Under the pieces are notes generated by a model that was not told the DNA's origin, made no database searches, and was given only the letters and a program-made list of their open reading frames with translations. Positions 1 through 11,349 of a stretch of 64,000 nucleotides of DNA are shown piece by piece. Made by a program: the position numbers and the translations under genes. Source of the stretch: Amborella trichopoda. Taxonomy: Eukaryota > Streptophyta > Magnoliopsida > Amborellales > Amborellaceae. The stretch covers positions 6,654,966 to 6,718,965 of the forward strand of contig NW_006494789.1 of assembly GCF_000471905.2 (NCBI RefSeq). The letters are read 5' to 3'. Position 1 is the first letter of the stretch. Each line of letters opens with the position of its first letter.

Positions 1-772
1 CCCAACCGACATCCTTCTTCAATCCTGGGAAAACAAGTAGACCAATCGACTTCCTTTTTCAGTCCTAGGTGAATAGATAGCCTAGTCAACATTCTTCTTC
101 AATCTTGGGTGAACTGGTAGCCCAGTCAACTTCCTCCTTCAGTCCAGCGTGAAAAGGTAGCCCAGTCAACCTCCTTCTTCAGTCCTGAGTGAACAAGTAG
201 TCCAGTCGACGTCGCTTCTTCAGTCTTGAGTGAACAGGTAGCCTAGTCGACCTCCTTCTTCATGGATCATCCCTTCTGTAAAGCCGGGTAATGACCTGCT
301 CAATCATCATCCCTTCTACAAAGCTAGGTAACAACCTGCCCAGTCAACATCCTTCTTCAAAACTGGGTAACGACCTGCCCAGTCATCATCCCTTCTTCAA
401 AGATGGGTAACAACCTGCCCAGTAAACAACCTTCTTCAAAGCTGGGTAACGACCTGCTCAGTCATCATCCCTTCTTCAAAGCTAGGTAACAACCTCCCCA
501 GTCAACATCCTTCTTCAAAGCTGGGTGACTACCTGCCCAGTCATCATCCCTTCTTCGAAGCTGGGTAACAACCTGCCCATTCAACATTCTTCTTCAAAGA
601 TGGGTAACGACCTGCCCAGTCATCGTCCCTTCTTCAAAGCTTTGTAATAACCTGTAAACATCCTTCTTGAAAGCTGGGTAACGACCTGCCCAGTCATCAT
701 CCCTTCTTCAAAGCTAAGTAACAACCTGCCCAATCAACAACCTTCTTCAAAGCTGAGGAACAACCTGCCCAG
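1..772 (+). repeat. 40-bp LTR minisatellite with a dimeric higher-order part
   Basis: Positions 1-265 repeat every 40 bases with the core CCCAGTCGACATCCTTCTTC followed by AGTCCTGGGTGAACAGGTAG. From about 265 to 772 the unit changes to ATCCTTCTTCAAAGCTGGGT with GACCTGCC. There two versions alternate: a CAGTCATCATCCC unit followed by TAACAACCTG, and a CAGTCAACATCC unit followed by TAACGACCTG. Together they make a dimer of about 79 bases. The same two-part array lies at 35496-36645. It is part of the LTR and has no coding role. Confidence 0.9.
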
Positions 773-2521
773 TTACCCTCTCCTTCTCTTATGGACCTTC
801 TCCCCATGCATGAAATGTGCATGCCTCTCTCCATGAGGCTAGAAGACAAAGTAGCCTAGTCATCATCCTTCCACGGCAGAAACTGACAAAGCCAAGGTGG
901 AACCTACCAGAGACGTTAGCTCATCTAGTCGGCACAACCAGACCTTCGAGATCGGCTAATAGAACCTGCCCCCGACTGGACTCGGTAGACAAGACCCCTA
1001 GTGGTACTTTGTACATCAAAAGCAAACCTGGTGTAGCAGCAAACAAACGTTGCCAACAAAATCTCTTCTCCCCCTAAAGTCTCCATGGACGGACCCCCGA
1101 ACAATGCATCCCTATGTCAGAGCATCCTAGATACACCGTTGAATCTCCTTGGTGTGCACGTAATCCTGTGACTAGGAAGGAGAAAAGTAAAAGATAAAGG
1201 TAACTTTCTGAATGATTGTCCTTCTTACTTCTCTTGAAGAAAAACAATCGGTGGGGCAAGCTGTTTGAGCGTATTTTTCAACATCTTGATCCCTGGTAGG
1301 AAGCAGGTCAATAAATCTTATAAAATAGTGGAAACTTCCGATAGTCTCATAATGGCCCCAGAACTGATCAAGATCTTTATAAGCACCTTAAAAGTCCACC
1401 TGCCATGTTTCATTGTGATCAGACATGTCTAAGGCAGTGAACACAAAGAAATATTTTCAGCGAAATCAGTCTCTAGCACCCTGAAATGGACCCTATAACT
1501 AGATCCATACTTTTGGTGTGTCAAAAAACTGTGGGACCACAACCACTAGATCCGGCACGGTTGAAAACCCATATGAGTCAAGTTTCGACTTAATCGGGCA
1601 CTCCAAGACAAAGTTATGGGTAAAATACTGAAAAGGGATAAGCCGAGCACTATTCCCGTGTGGCCTTAGTCCATCAAAACACCATTAAAGGTGGTTGTTT
1701 TTACAGTGAAGATTAGTCACTTTTTGGGCCTATAACTCACTCATTCCAAGTCAGACCGCTCCCAAATTTGGTGAGAGTGTTGGTCTCATCAAGACGAGCA
1801 ATTCGATATGTTGTACGCCTCATGACGATGCCCGAGCAAAGAGAAAAACTAAAAGAAAGTCGCTGATTTGTGAAGGAAGTTGTAGAAAACTCAGCAGTAA
1901 CACGCCTTGTTCGAGCAGCCAGATCACGATGCTCGCATACCCGATCGGCACGAAACCAATTACATTATGTTCGTGAGGTTCGAGGCTATCTCTGACACGA
2001 ACTTCGCATACAATGAGTGGTTGGATTTCATACACGAAGGTGTCAAAGCTGCTGTAAATTCTGGCCACCGGATTTCAAGATTCTGATAAAAAACTCAAGA
2101 TGATGAAATCTTCATCTGAACATGAAATTAAGCTGTGTTTGTTGCAACATGAGTGTGACAACATGCTCAGTGTGATTCAATAAAGAAATCATGATGAAAC
2201 ATCAAGGAACGAGTATACAAGCGATCTAAAGGTTTCAAGATGGCTAAAAAACATGATTAATGGCTCGAAGTTGGTATCAAAATGATCGCCATGACGAGCC
2301 CAACAAGAAAACAATAGTCTTTCAATCAAACGGGCATCCAAACACCCCCGGGTCAACCATGAAAGATCATGCTAGATCTCAGGCAGTAGCAGGGACTGTT
2401 CTGAAATTCCATGTATTATTAGGAAGGGGCAAAAAAGTCTTTTTACACCCATTTTCAAAATTTATTTAAATATAATTAAATAGTAATTACCTTCAATTAA
2501 GGTTACTTTTGGGCCCAATTC

Positions 2522-2529
2522 TATATAAA
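2522..2529 (+). promoter_or_regulatory. LTR TATA box
   Basis: TATATAAA follows GGGCCCAATTC. The same block is found before a TATA-like site at 63422 and, reversed, at 21245 and 4469. The pyrimidine-rich transcribed part starts about 70-100 bases downstream. This fits an RNA polymerase II start at the U3/R border of the Tat LTR. Confidence 0.6.
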
Positions 2530-2599
2530 CAGGCACTACCTCATAGTAAAAAGACGCTCGATTCATTCTTTGATGATTCAATAGAAATTTCCATTCTTG

Positions 2600-3340
2600 C
2601 TTGAGCCTGTGAGTACATCTTGGAGAGAGTGAGGAGAGAGAAGAAAAGGGCCGATACCCTTTGAGAAAGTAACTTTCTCTCTCCTTCCCTTTTCTTATCT
2701 CTATCTCCCCCTCATTGCAATCGGCGCAAGCCTAGCGTTGGGTGGGATTTTCCCTCTCTTCTTCTTCTTTCATCCCTAATGCCGGGTGGGGTTTTCCCTC
2801 TCTTCTTCTTCTATCATCCCTAGTGCCGGGTGGAGTTTTCCCTCTCTTCTTCTTTCATCCCCAGTGCTGGGTGAGGTTTTCTCTCTCATCTCTTCCTTAA
2901 CAGTCGGCAAACCCCAGTGTTGGTTGGATTTCTCTCTCCTTTCTTCTCAAACAGTCGGCAAACCCCAACACCTATTGGATTTCTCTCTCCTCTCTTCCCA
3001 AATAGTCAATGAACCCTAACATTGTTGGATTTCTCTCTCCTCTCTTGTCACAGCTGGCAAAGCCTAGCATCGACTCAATCTCTCTCCCTTACTTCTCTCT
3101 CGTCATAACTGACGCAAACCTAACGTTGGTTGGTTCTCTCCTTCTCTTCTTTTCTGACAGTTGACAAAGCCTAGCACTAACTGTCTTTTCTCTTCTTCTC
3201 TTTCAAAACAGTCGGCAATGTCTAGCACCGATTGCATCTTCCCTCCCTCTCTCTTTTATCCTCTTGTCTTTTCTTCACCCCCTTTGTTTGTTCCCTTCTT
3301 CTCTTACTTAATTCTTTCCCACATGACCACCACTCTGCTA
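2600..3340 (+). repeat. Pyrimidine-rich R/U5 tract with ~47-50-bp repeats
   Basis: The strand is dominated by TC, with CTCTCTTCTTCTTTCATCCC plus a CAGTGCTGGGTGGGGTTTTC unit repeated about four times at 2730-2890. A CAGTCGGCAAACCCCAGTG / TTGGATTTCTCTCTCCTC unit then repeats about six times to 3240. The counterparts are 38240-39010 (+) and 20440-21120 (-). Its place just after the TATA box makes it the transcribed leader of the LTR. Several short reading frames here are low-complexity shadows. Confidence 0.75.
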
Positions 3341-4468
3341 TTCTTTCGTTGGACTAAGAGGGATTGAGGTTAGCCTCTCATGGAAATCTTGTCGTCTAGT
3401 CGTAATGTTGTTGTGTCAAGATTGCTTGGCCCATTTTATTGCCACGACCGACTGACCATCGTGCTTAGCTAGTTGGTTAGTAAATATGTCTAGTAGTAAT
3501 TCTATGAGCCGGTCTACCGAGCTTGTTCTACTACTACGTCAGGCCAAATACTTGCCAGCTTGATCCTCTCACTCAGTCGGACTCTTCTCTCTCCCTTCTT
3601 TCTTTACTTCTTCTTTTTGAATGCGCATGCTTGAATACGTTCACCAAAGAGGAATAGGGTGTGGTCTGACTCACCCGTCTTACAACCTTTGCCATATATG
3701 TGTGTAATTGCAGACAATAAGAAGAATACGAGCCAAGGGAGGTGATTTCGAACCAGTTTCATTACTGGGAGGCTTTCTTCGTGATCTTAGAGGGTGCCCA
3801 CGTGAGCCAGCCCGAGTAAGTCTCAAACCTACCTTTAAAATTGCTCTCTCACCGGTTGGTGACACCTGCCCCTGTTCTCGAACGAGGTTTCAGAGAGAGT
3901 GATCTCAAAAATGTCCCAGGTCTTCCCTCAAAACCTGTGACTTGTGTCGCCCTATCATCAAGTTCTGAACGTCTTGATCGAGGCAACTATCCAGCCATCG
4001 GCATTAGTCACGCGGTAGGGTGAAGCCACAGTGGATGGCAATAAGGTTCGCTACCTGCATTCCTCGTTAAGACATCGATGACACACCTACGGATGGTAAT
4101 GAGTGGTGCCATTTACAAATCTCACTGAGAGATTAAGACGCACAAACAGAAGAGGAAAAGGAGCTCGCGCATGGAGCGGCCATCGCTATGCGCAACCTTT
4201 GGAATTACAGGAAGGAGAAAAAGGAAAGAAAGAGGCATGCACAGCACTGCCACTGCCGTGCATGGCCTCAAAGGGAGTCTCAGACGAAGACAAAGAAAAA
4301 GAGAGAAAATTTACCTTGAGCCTAAGGGTACTGATCCCAAAGTTTCTCTCTCCTTACTCTCTCTCTCCAAACATGACCCAACAATGAGAAGAAAGAGAAA
4401 CTTTATTAAGTAAAAACTCTCTTTTTGTGAACGGTTTAAGCTTTTTTTCATACAATGATGGTACGTGG

Positions 4469-4477
4469 TATATATAA
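4469..4477 (-). promoter_or_regulatory. LTR TATA box (minus strand)
   Basis: A TATATATA run lies just downstream (minus strand) of CCACCCATGTTTGAGCACAC. This matches the CACCCATGTTT...TATA arrangement near 21245 and 63422 in sister LTRs. Confidence 0.5.
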
Positions 4478-6759
4478 AAGTGTGCTCAAACATGGGTGGA
4501 TGATCAAAATTAAACCTATTTGCTGAAAATTAAGATTTAATTGTATTAAAAGAAATTAGAAAATAGGGTGCAAAATGATAGATTTTCCCCTTCCTAACAA
4601 ATTGTGGAATTTCATAACAGTCCCTGTGTTGCCCTAAAATGTGCATGATTGTTCATGGATGATTCGCTGTTGTTCTGATGCCTGGTTGATCTAAAGATGA
4701 TTGTTTTCTTATATCACACGACATGGCGATCGATTTGATACCAACGTCGAGCCATGGATCGTGTTTTTAGGAAATGATCATGTGACTTGAAATTTGAATG
4801 AATCTTGAAACTTCGGATCAATAATGTCCTCATTCCTTGATGTTTTTATGTGATTTCTTCGCTGGAGCGCATTGAGCATGCCGTCACGATCGCGGAGCAA
4901 CAAACGTAGCTCGATTCTGTGCCTGGATGAAGATTTTGCAACTTTGAAGTTTTAGCCAAAATCTGAAATTTCGGTGACAAAATTTACAGTCACTTCATCG
5001 ACATCGTGTGTAGAATCCGACCGTTCATCATATATAGGGATCGGACTAGAGATAGCCCCAGACCTTACGCACGCGATGGAGTTGGTTTCACATCGATCAA
5101 GCTCGCGAGCGGTGTGATTTGGTTGCTCGTGCAAGGAACGATCTGGCTCATTTTCCTGCACTTTTTTGCATTGATCAACTACTTCTCTCTAGCTTTTCTT
5201 CACGCTTAGATGTCGTAGTGGGTGTGCCACATATCGAAACGCTCATCTCGACGAGATGAACACGCTCCCTCAAGTTGGAGCACGATCCAATATCAGATGA
5301 GGGAGATATAAGCATTTAAATTCACTGGTCGTGACTGCCATTTAATGGAGTTTAGTTGCGGGGTGGCCGCACGGGAATAGCGTGCGGCTCCTCCTGTTTT
5401 GCTCTTTCACCTATAACTTCTTCCTGCGATGTCCGTTCAAGCTGAAATTTGATTTCTGGGGGTTTCAATCGTGCCAGATTGAATGGTGGCGGCCTCGTAG
5501 CAAATTAATATACCGAAAATATAGCTCTCGTTATAGGGTCCGTTTCAGAGTGCTAGAGGCTAATTCTGCCAAAGTTGTTTCTCAGTCTGCACTGCCTTAG
5601 GCATATCGTATTGCGACAAAATTTTGTAGGATACTTTTGAGAGTCCTTATGAATATCTTGGCTAGTTTTGGTGCTATTTAGAGACTATTAGAATTTCCAC
5701 TGTTTGTTAGGCTTTATTGACTGGGGGAGCAAGATGCTGAAAAATGTCTTCAAATAGCATGCCCCATCGAATGTTGTTCTTTGAGAGAAACAAGAGGGAC
5801 ACCATTTGAAAAGGATGCACAAATGTTTGAATGCAATGTATAGGTCCATCCGTGGAGACTTTAGGGGTAGAAGAGACTTTTGAGGGATCATGTCGAAGTT
5901 CTAACCCTCGAAGGACTATTCATGATTCTAACAGCTTGAGCATTTTGTAGGGACCTCATTCGTCAGAATCGAGCCTATCTAAAGGCCAATTTCTATGAAC
6001 CTTTAGTTGGCATTGTTTGCTGCTACACAAGGTTTGGTTTTGATGATCAGGGTATCTTTGTAAGTCCCATACAGTGGGGTCCAGTTGGGGGCTTCTGACC
6101 TATCCCCAAAGTTTGGGCTTATCGAATAGAGGGAATTATGGCGAGGTGTTCTCATGATGAGAAACTACCCTAAAGTCTATGGTAGGTTGGGCCTTAGCTT
6201 CATCATTTTCTTAGCTTCGTGGGATCTTTAGCATTTTTTGTGGATCTTTTGATCATCGTCCTCACCCTCAAGGACTCTTGTTGTCTTTGGATGTGAAGTG
6301 TGACAGCTCTTAAGAGGCTCTCACTCCCGGATGAGCCATTTTTGTGTTGTGATTGGATGCTGGCAATTGAAGATTTTAAGTAGACCTCGTCAGCCAAGAT
6401 TATGACTGTTTAGCAATTGTGTGTTGGTTGAGGCTGCAGTGCTGCATCAACCTGTTTTGTTGATTCAGGCACCCTTTTACAGGTTTTCACTTAAACTGGG
6501 GAAGTGGTGCCGTAAAGATGGTTTCCCCAACTTCCTTAATTTTTGAGCTCATTTACCCATGACCTTGCGGTCATGTCTACCCTTTTTATCTGTTTTTACT
6601 CATGGTGCCCTTTTGGTGTTTTCACTGTGCTTGGGTTTTTGTTTTCACGGAACTCTTTTACTCATGGTTTCATGAACATGCTCGCCTATTATTTTTACTC
6701 ATGGCCTTCCCTTGTTCAGGTTTATAACATGCCCTATTTTTTTTTTTTTTTGTGAAGCC

Positions 6760-8640
6760 GTGTTTAGGGTCATGCCTTCGAGACCTATGCGCAGTCTTTT
6801 AATGTCATGTGGCTAGGACATGCACTACAGTTTAGGGTCATACAACTGGACCAGAGTGGTGAAGAATGGCAGCCTCTGGAGGCCATAGTGTGAGTATGGT
6901 GACGACCTTGACTCACTTTGGGGAGATGGCACGAGAGTACCTATGAAAGATGTAAGGCGTATGAATGGTGGGTGAAAAATGGTGGCCCACTAGCTGATGA
7001 CGAGTATGATGGCAAGATGGTTTTCCATCTTTGTAAACATGGGTGAGACTGACTGGGGAATGCTGAATAGTGGTAGTGAAGTGAATAGGTTCACTGGGGA
7101 AGCAATGAAGGCGACACAAATGGGTCGGTTAGGGAAAACATGCATGAAAATGCATGTGAAAGGGGTGTGCACCTATGCTGAGATGTCTTTAAGGTCATGC
7201 CTCCTGGACCTGTGCGAAGCAATTTAATGTCATGCAGTTCGAACGTGCACTATGGTTTAAGGTCATATAGCTTGGACTGTGGTTACGCAGTTAAAGTCAT
7301 GCAACTAAGACCAGGTAGTTTAAGGTCGTGTAACTAGACCTCTGCTATATTTTAAGGTCATATAGTTTGGACCGTGATGCTGAGCCTTTTAATGTCATAC
7401 AACTAGGACATAGACTATGGTTTATGGTCATATAGTTTGGACTGTGGCTATGTAGTTTAAAGTCATGCAGTTAGGACTAGGCAGTTTAAGGTCGTGTAAC
7501 TAGACCTCCGTTATAGTTTAAGGTCATATAATTTGGATGATGGCTATGCAGTTTAAAGTCATACAGTGCAGACCATGGCTGTGCAATTTAAGGTCTTGCA
7601 GCACAGACCACGACTGCTCAGTTTAAGGTCATACAGCATGGACAACAGTAGTGCAGTTTAAGGTTATGCAGCATGGACCACAACTGTGCAGTTTCGGGTC
7701 ATGCAGCATGGACTAGGACTGTGCAGTTTAGGGTCCTGCAGCTAGGGCAAGGGCTGTGCAGTTCAAGGTCATGCGACTAGGACCGAGGCTATGCAGTTTA
7801 AGGTCATGCGGCTAGGACCAAGGCTGTGCAGTTTTAGGTCATGCAGCATGGACCACAGCTGTGCTGTTTTAGGGTCGTACAGCATGAAACAAGATTGTGC
7901 AGTTTTAAGGTCATATGGCTCGAACCATGGTGTGGGTTGCTATGTCGGTGAAGCTGCATGAGGAATAGGTCTGTGGATAACAATCTGACTCCCTGGGGAT
8001 AGAGATAGTTGAGGCTATACACAAGCAGAGAGCTTTATATGAAGATGGTGAGCCTACGAGGAGTGGCGAGTGGAAGCGGACATCACGGGGGATTAAGAGG
8101 GTAAGTGTGAATCCTTAGGGATGATGAGTAATAATATGCATGTAACTCTGTTGAGAATGACAAGCCAGAGTACAGATGCGACCCCACTGGGGGTAGTGGG
8201 TCACAATAGCGTGTGACTCCTACTTGGGTGTTGGTGTGAGACAGATCCACTGGGGATTGAAGGGGTAAGCATGACTCCCTTTTTCTTTTGCATACGACTA
8301 ACTCCACAGGGGATGTTGATGGAATACACCTGGCGAAGGGGTGAGTCCATTTCACAGTTTAAAGTCGTGCGTGTGGACTACTTGTCGTGTTATTTATCGT
8401 TTTATTATAAAGACATGCGTTACAATTTTAAGGTCTTGTCGCTCAAACCATGGCTATCCAGTTTAAAGTCATGCGGCTAGGATCATGCAGTTTAAGGTCA
8501 TGCAACAAGACCTTCGCTACAATTTAAGGTCATGTAGTTTGGACCATGCGGTTTAAGGTCGTGAAACTAGACCGTGGATGTGTAGTTTAGGGTCACGTGG
8601 CTAGGACCAAGGTTGTGCAATTTAGGGTCATGCAGCACCC
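6760..8640 (-). repeat. GACCTTAAACT array in the LTR (three blocks)
   Basis: Degenerate units of about 30-36 bases share the plus-strand core AGTTTAAGGTCATGCAG (minus strand TGCATGACCTTAAACT) with a GGACCA/GGTCTAG flank. They are dense at 7180-7930 and also occur at 6760-6860 and 8340-8640. The 7930-8340 gap holds blocks with ACTCCCTGGGGAT motifs. The array is mirrored at 33860-34630 and 34990-35100. Confidence 0.8.
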
Positions 8641-8800
8641 TTTTGTGGGGAGAATGCTATTCCATGGGGAATAGAGTTGTAATTGGGGACCCGACTCCCG
8701 GAGGAGTGAGGCTGGGTGCAAGGAATGAACTTCCTGGGGATGCAGGACGAAGGTACAAATGGAAGTGCCATGGCATGCGCACGGTGCTAAGTTATGGTTA

Positions 8801-9310
8801 ACGCTCGCGGTGTTAGGTTCTTGATGAAGGGCATGTGGTGTTAGCTCGAATGGTGTTAACTCCTAATGGGTGCACGGCGATAGCCCTTGACGAAGTGCAT
8901 GGCGATATGCATTTGCGAAGGTGCGAGGTGATGGCCATTTTAGTGAAGCTGTAGGAATTGTAGTGGTCTTTAGTCGGAGCTGAGGTGTTTTTTTTTATAG
9001 TCCCGAGGCTGAAGGAAAGGTTGCAGAGAAGTCAGGGGAGCCGACGGTTCTCTAGTTGTCGGAAGAAGAAGGAGTAACAATGTGCAAACCGAAAACTCAA
9101 TGGAATTCTGGTGAGTTTGTGGTGAACTGCTGAAGTGGGAAGGCAGGGAAAAGAGAAACCCGCATGGTCACAGGGGTACTTTTCGCCGATTCAGGTAATT
9201 TTCGTAATATTCCGGATTATCAGAAAAGCGAAAAAACAAAAGGGTCAAACGGGAATTCCTGACAGACAGAGTGGTTTTTCTGATGGGGAGAGGTAATGCT
9301 GGTAGGGCAA
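8801..9310. other. Unassigned stretch between Tat LTR and internal region
   Basis: No second copy of this stretch is visible in the window. On the minus strand 8985-9010 reads CGGGACTATAAAAAAAA followed by CACCTCAGC, which looks like a TATA box. The flanking minus-strand sequence is rich in C and T, but nothing is recognisable. It may be the part of the element between pol and 3' LTR, or a sequence inserted there. Confidence 0.3.
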
Positions 9311-9319
9311 AGAACAAGG

Positions 9320-9655
9320 TCAGGAGAGGATTCCCGACGGGTGGAGGAGGGCAATATAACTTTCTTTCTCTTCTGGGGACATTTTTGCTAAGATGAAAGT
9401 TTGCCTTAGGTCGGCCTCATCCCCTAAGTTTATCTCTTCAAACTCATCAGTTGTGGCGTGACCACCCTCTTCCCACTCTTTCGGATCGTCTTGCAACTTT
9501 TTGTCTGGGGATTCAAGATGCTTCTTATCAACCTCGGTTGCAGACATACACGATCTTGACATTTCTTCTTCTAGAAGGAGCCTAGTGTGAGAGACGATTT
9601 CTTGTCCCTGGCTGAACCAAGCAATGAAAGGGTTGACTTCAAATGCAGAGTTCAT
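9320..9655 (-). pseudogene. Pre-RT segment of Tat polyprotein
   Basis: A 111-residue frame carries EEGGHATTDEFEEINLGDEA and then ILAKMSPEEKESYIALL. The motifs GGHAT.D..EEINLGD and .A.MS.EE recur at 15204-15434 (minus). In plant Tat polyproteins a segment of this kind joins the protease region to the N-terminal edge of reverse transcriptase. Fossil. Confidence 0.6.
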
Positions 9656-9989
9656 GACATTGTCACTGAGGTCACTCGGTACTTGTCCCGAACTGGGTTA
9701 CGCTTCATGAACTTGAATCATGTGACATGCCTCGTGGGAATAGGAGCTTGAAAATGGATCAGTCTTGGCTTGGGTCGACAGGGCATCGGCGACTGTCAAG
9801 AATCAAGCCGCATGGGCCAGTGTCTCTCTTAGGTGCTTCAGCTATGACCTGTTAAGGCTGGTGTCTCCGAGCTCTCTTTTTAGATTGTCGAAATCTAGGC
9901 ACTGTCAAGCTGCTCCTATGAAAGAAATAGAAGAAGAGGGAGTAGAAGATGAGTTAGAATGTTCCTGGCTGCTTTTTATGTCGTAACCG

Positions 9990-10860
9990 AAATTGGACGT
10001 GTGCAGGGAGTATTTTAGGTCTTGCCACGATTTTGACAGTTGTGGGGTGCTTTTAACGTCGTCACCCATATTGGATGACTCCCGAGCTATTGATGACTCA
10101 AGGACATCCGTTTGATTGGATGACAGGATAAGGCGAGCTGTGCCTAGGATTCAGTCATGTAAGGTTGGTAGTGGAGGAAGGGGTTTGAAAAACTCTTTCT
10201 CGACTGGGGGTTGAGGGAGACGATTCCTTCGGTGAGTAGACTTGAGTGCCCGTCTCCTTTTGAATCCCTTAAGAGGGGTTTGGTTCGCCCTATCGGGGTG
10301 ATGAGTAGTCCTAGCTTGGTGGACTGCCTCACGCTTCAAGGATTTGAGCCTACTTCTTCCATGGTAGACTTCATAGGACTAAGAGGTCGAGGGCTCTAAA
10401 GAGTCCAGGGTATGCTCATAGGGGACCTATAGTGGGGCTTCCTCTTGGATGGGAGTGACGGCTTGGAAGTTCTCTGAGAGAACTACACAAATAATGTGGC
10501 CTTCTTGCACCTTCTGAATGACTATAGCTTCGAACCTAGAGCATTCTTTCAACTCGTGGCCCCATACTTGGTGATATGGGCACCAGTGGTTTTATGTACC
10601 TTGGGCAAGGCCCTTAGGTTGATGGTGGGTTTGGGAGTAACGAGACCCTATTGAAGCTTTGTCTCGAAGAGGGCCAGCAGGGGGTCTAGCTCAGTGCTTC
10701 CTGGGGCTTGCATCAGGAGTTCTTCTTGCACTGATGGAAGTGGGACTTGAGGGTGTCCTTCTGGGTTATCATGAGCTTCCTGACATTGCTGCATCTTCTT
10801 TGCCAAGAGTTCGAGGAAGCCAGTGCAATTGCTCACGTCTTGGCCACGTATTAGGTGATA
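9990..10860 (-). pseudogene. Gag C-terminus and gag/protease linker of Tat element
   Basis: Minus-strand frames at 10648-10836 (CTGFLELLAKKMQQCQEAHD) match the CTTFLDIFAKKMPEYQECY segment at 16394-16759 and TTFLDMFAEKMRQCQEFYN at 24139-24408. The frames at 10144-10339 match the basic/proline-rich linker start at 16200-16351 (STHRRNRLPQPPVEKEF against RSNKTSQPTVEWEF). This is the less conserved stretch between the gag zinc-finger-like region and the pre-RT block. Fossil. Confidence 0.55.
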
Positions 10861-11349
10861 CGAGCATCAAAGGTTCTCAGTTCCTAAGCCAGGAACTTGG
10901 GCTGCCTTGTTAGCTTTGGCGTGATGTGTCCCTCTTCAAGCGTTATGGAAAGCAGGAACTTGGGCTGCCTTGTTAGCTTTGGCGTGATGTGTCCCGCTTC
11001 AAGCATTATGGAAAGATTGCATGGAGGATGGCGGGTTCCCCATCATCTTCTTGTATTGTCACTATGTGAGAATCCTCAGTTGCCCCGAACGCTTTCTTTA
11101 ACTCTTCGAACGCTTTCTTTAACCCTTGTTAATAAGGACTTTAATAGTGTCATTGAGCTTATAGCAGTCTTGAGTGGGGTGGCTTACTTTCCTGTGGTAG
11201 GTGCAGTACCTCTCGTGTGTCTCCTATCCAGCTTGACCTCTAGCAGTTGGATCATGTTTTTCTCCAGTAGTAGTCGAAGCAGTGCAAGAGTCCACTCCTT
11301 ATCGAAGGGGTACATGTTATTCTTGTGCTAGGTCCAGAAGTCACTTCGC

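Larger units (their letters stand above)
1..3993 (+). mobile_element. Giant Tat/Ogre-type Gypsy LTR, cut on the left by the window
   Basis: This is the right part of a very long LTR. In order it has a 40-bp minisatellite (1-772), a unique block (776-1260), a block shared by every Tat LTR here (1260-2470), a TATA box (2522) and a pyrimidine-rich transcribed part (2600-3340). It ends near 3991-3993 in the sequence GATCGAGGCA..CCA. The same order recurs at 35496-39672 and 62173-64000, and in reverse at 4000-8800 and 19774-22505. The end position is inferred from copies where a primer site follows immediately. No primer site follows here, so this may be a solo LTR or a recombinant. Tat elements are known for LTRs of several kilobases. 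It is a fossil. Confidence 0.75.
4000..8800 (-). mobile_element. Giant Tat-type LTR, reverse orientation
   Basis: Read on the minus strand this repeats the order of the 33350-39672 LTR: blocks with GTGGAGTC/ACCCC motifs (8350-7930), the GACCTTAAACT array (8640-6760), a unique block whose 6000-6080 part mirrors 36920-37050, and the shared block (5640-4640). A TATA box (4469-4477) and a GA/TC-rich part (4400-4150) follow. The 40-bp minisatellite of the plus copies is not present. The low end, between 3994 and about 4110, is poorly defined. It could be the 3' LTR of the internal region at 9311-13863, with 8801-9310 between them, but I cannot show that. Broken fossil. Confidence 0.7.

Noticed and set aside
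1-772. Regular direct repeats that could be taken for a CRISPR array
   Set aside because: The whole 40-bp period is repeated with no unique spacers, the setting is a plant LTR and no cas genes are present.
2271-2288. TTGGTATCAAAATGATCG (also near 38153), similar to the TGGTATCAGAGC tRNA-Met primer site
   Set aside because: It lies upstream of the TATA box inside the shared LTR block, not after an LTR end, and the Tat copies have a different primer site directly after their LTR.
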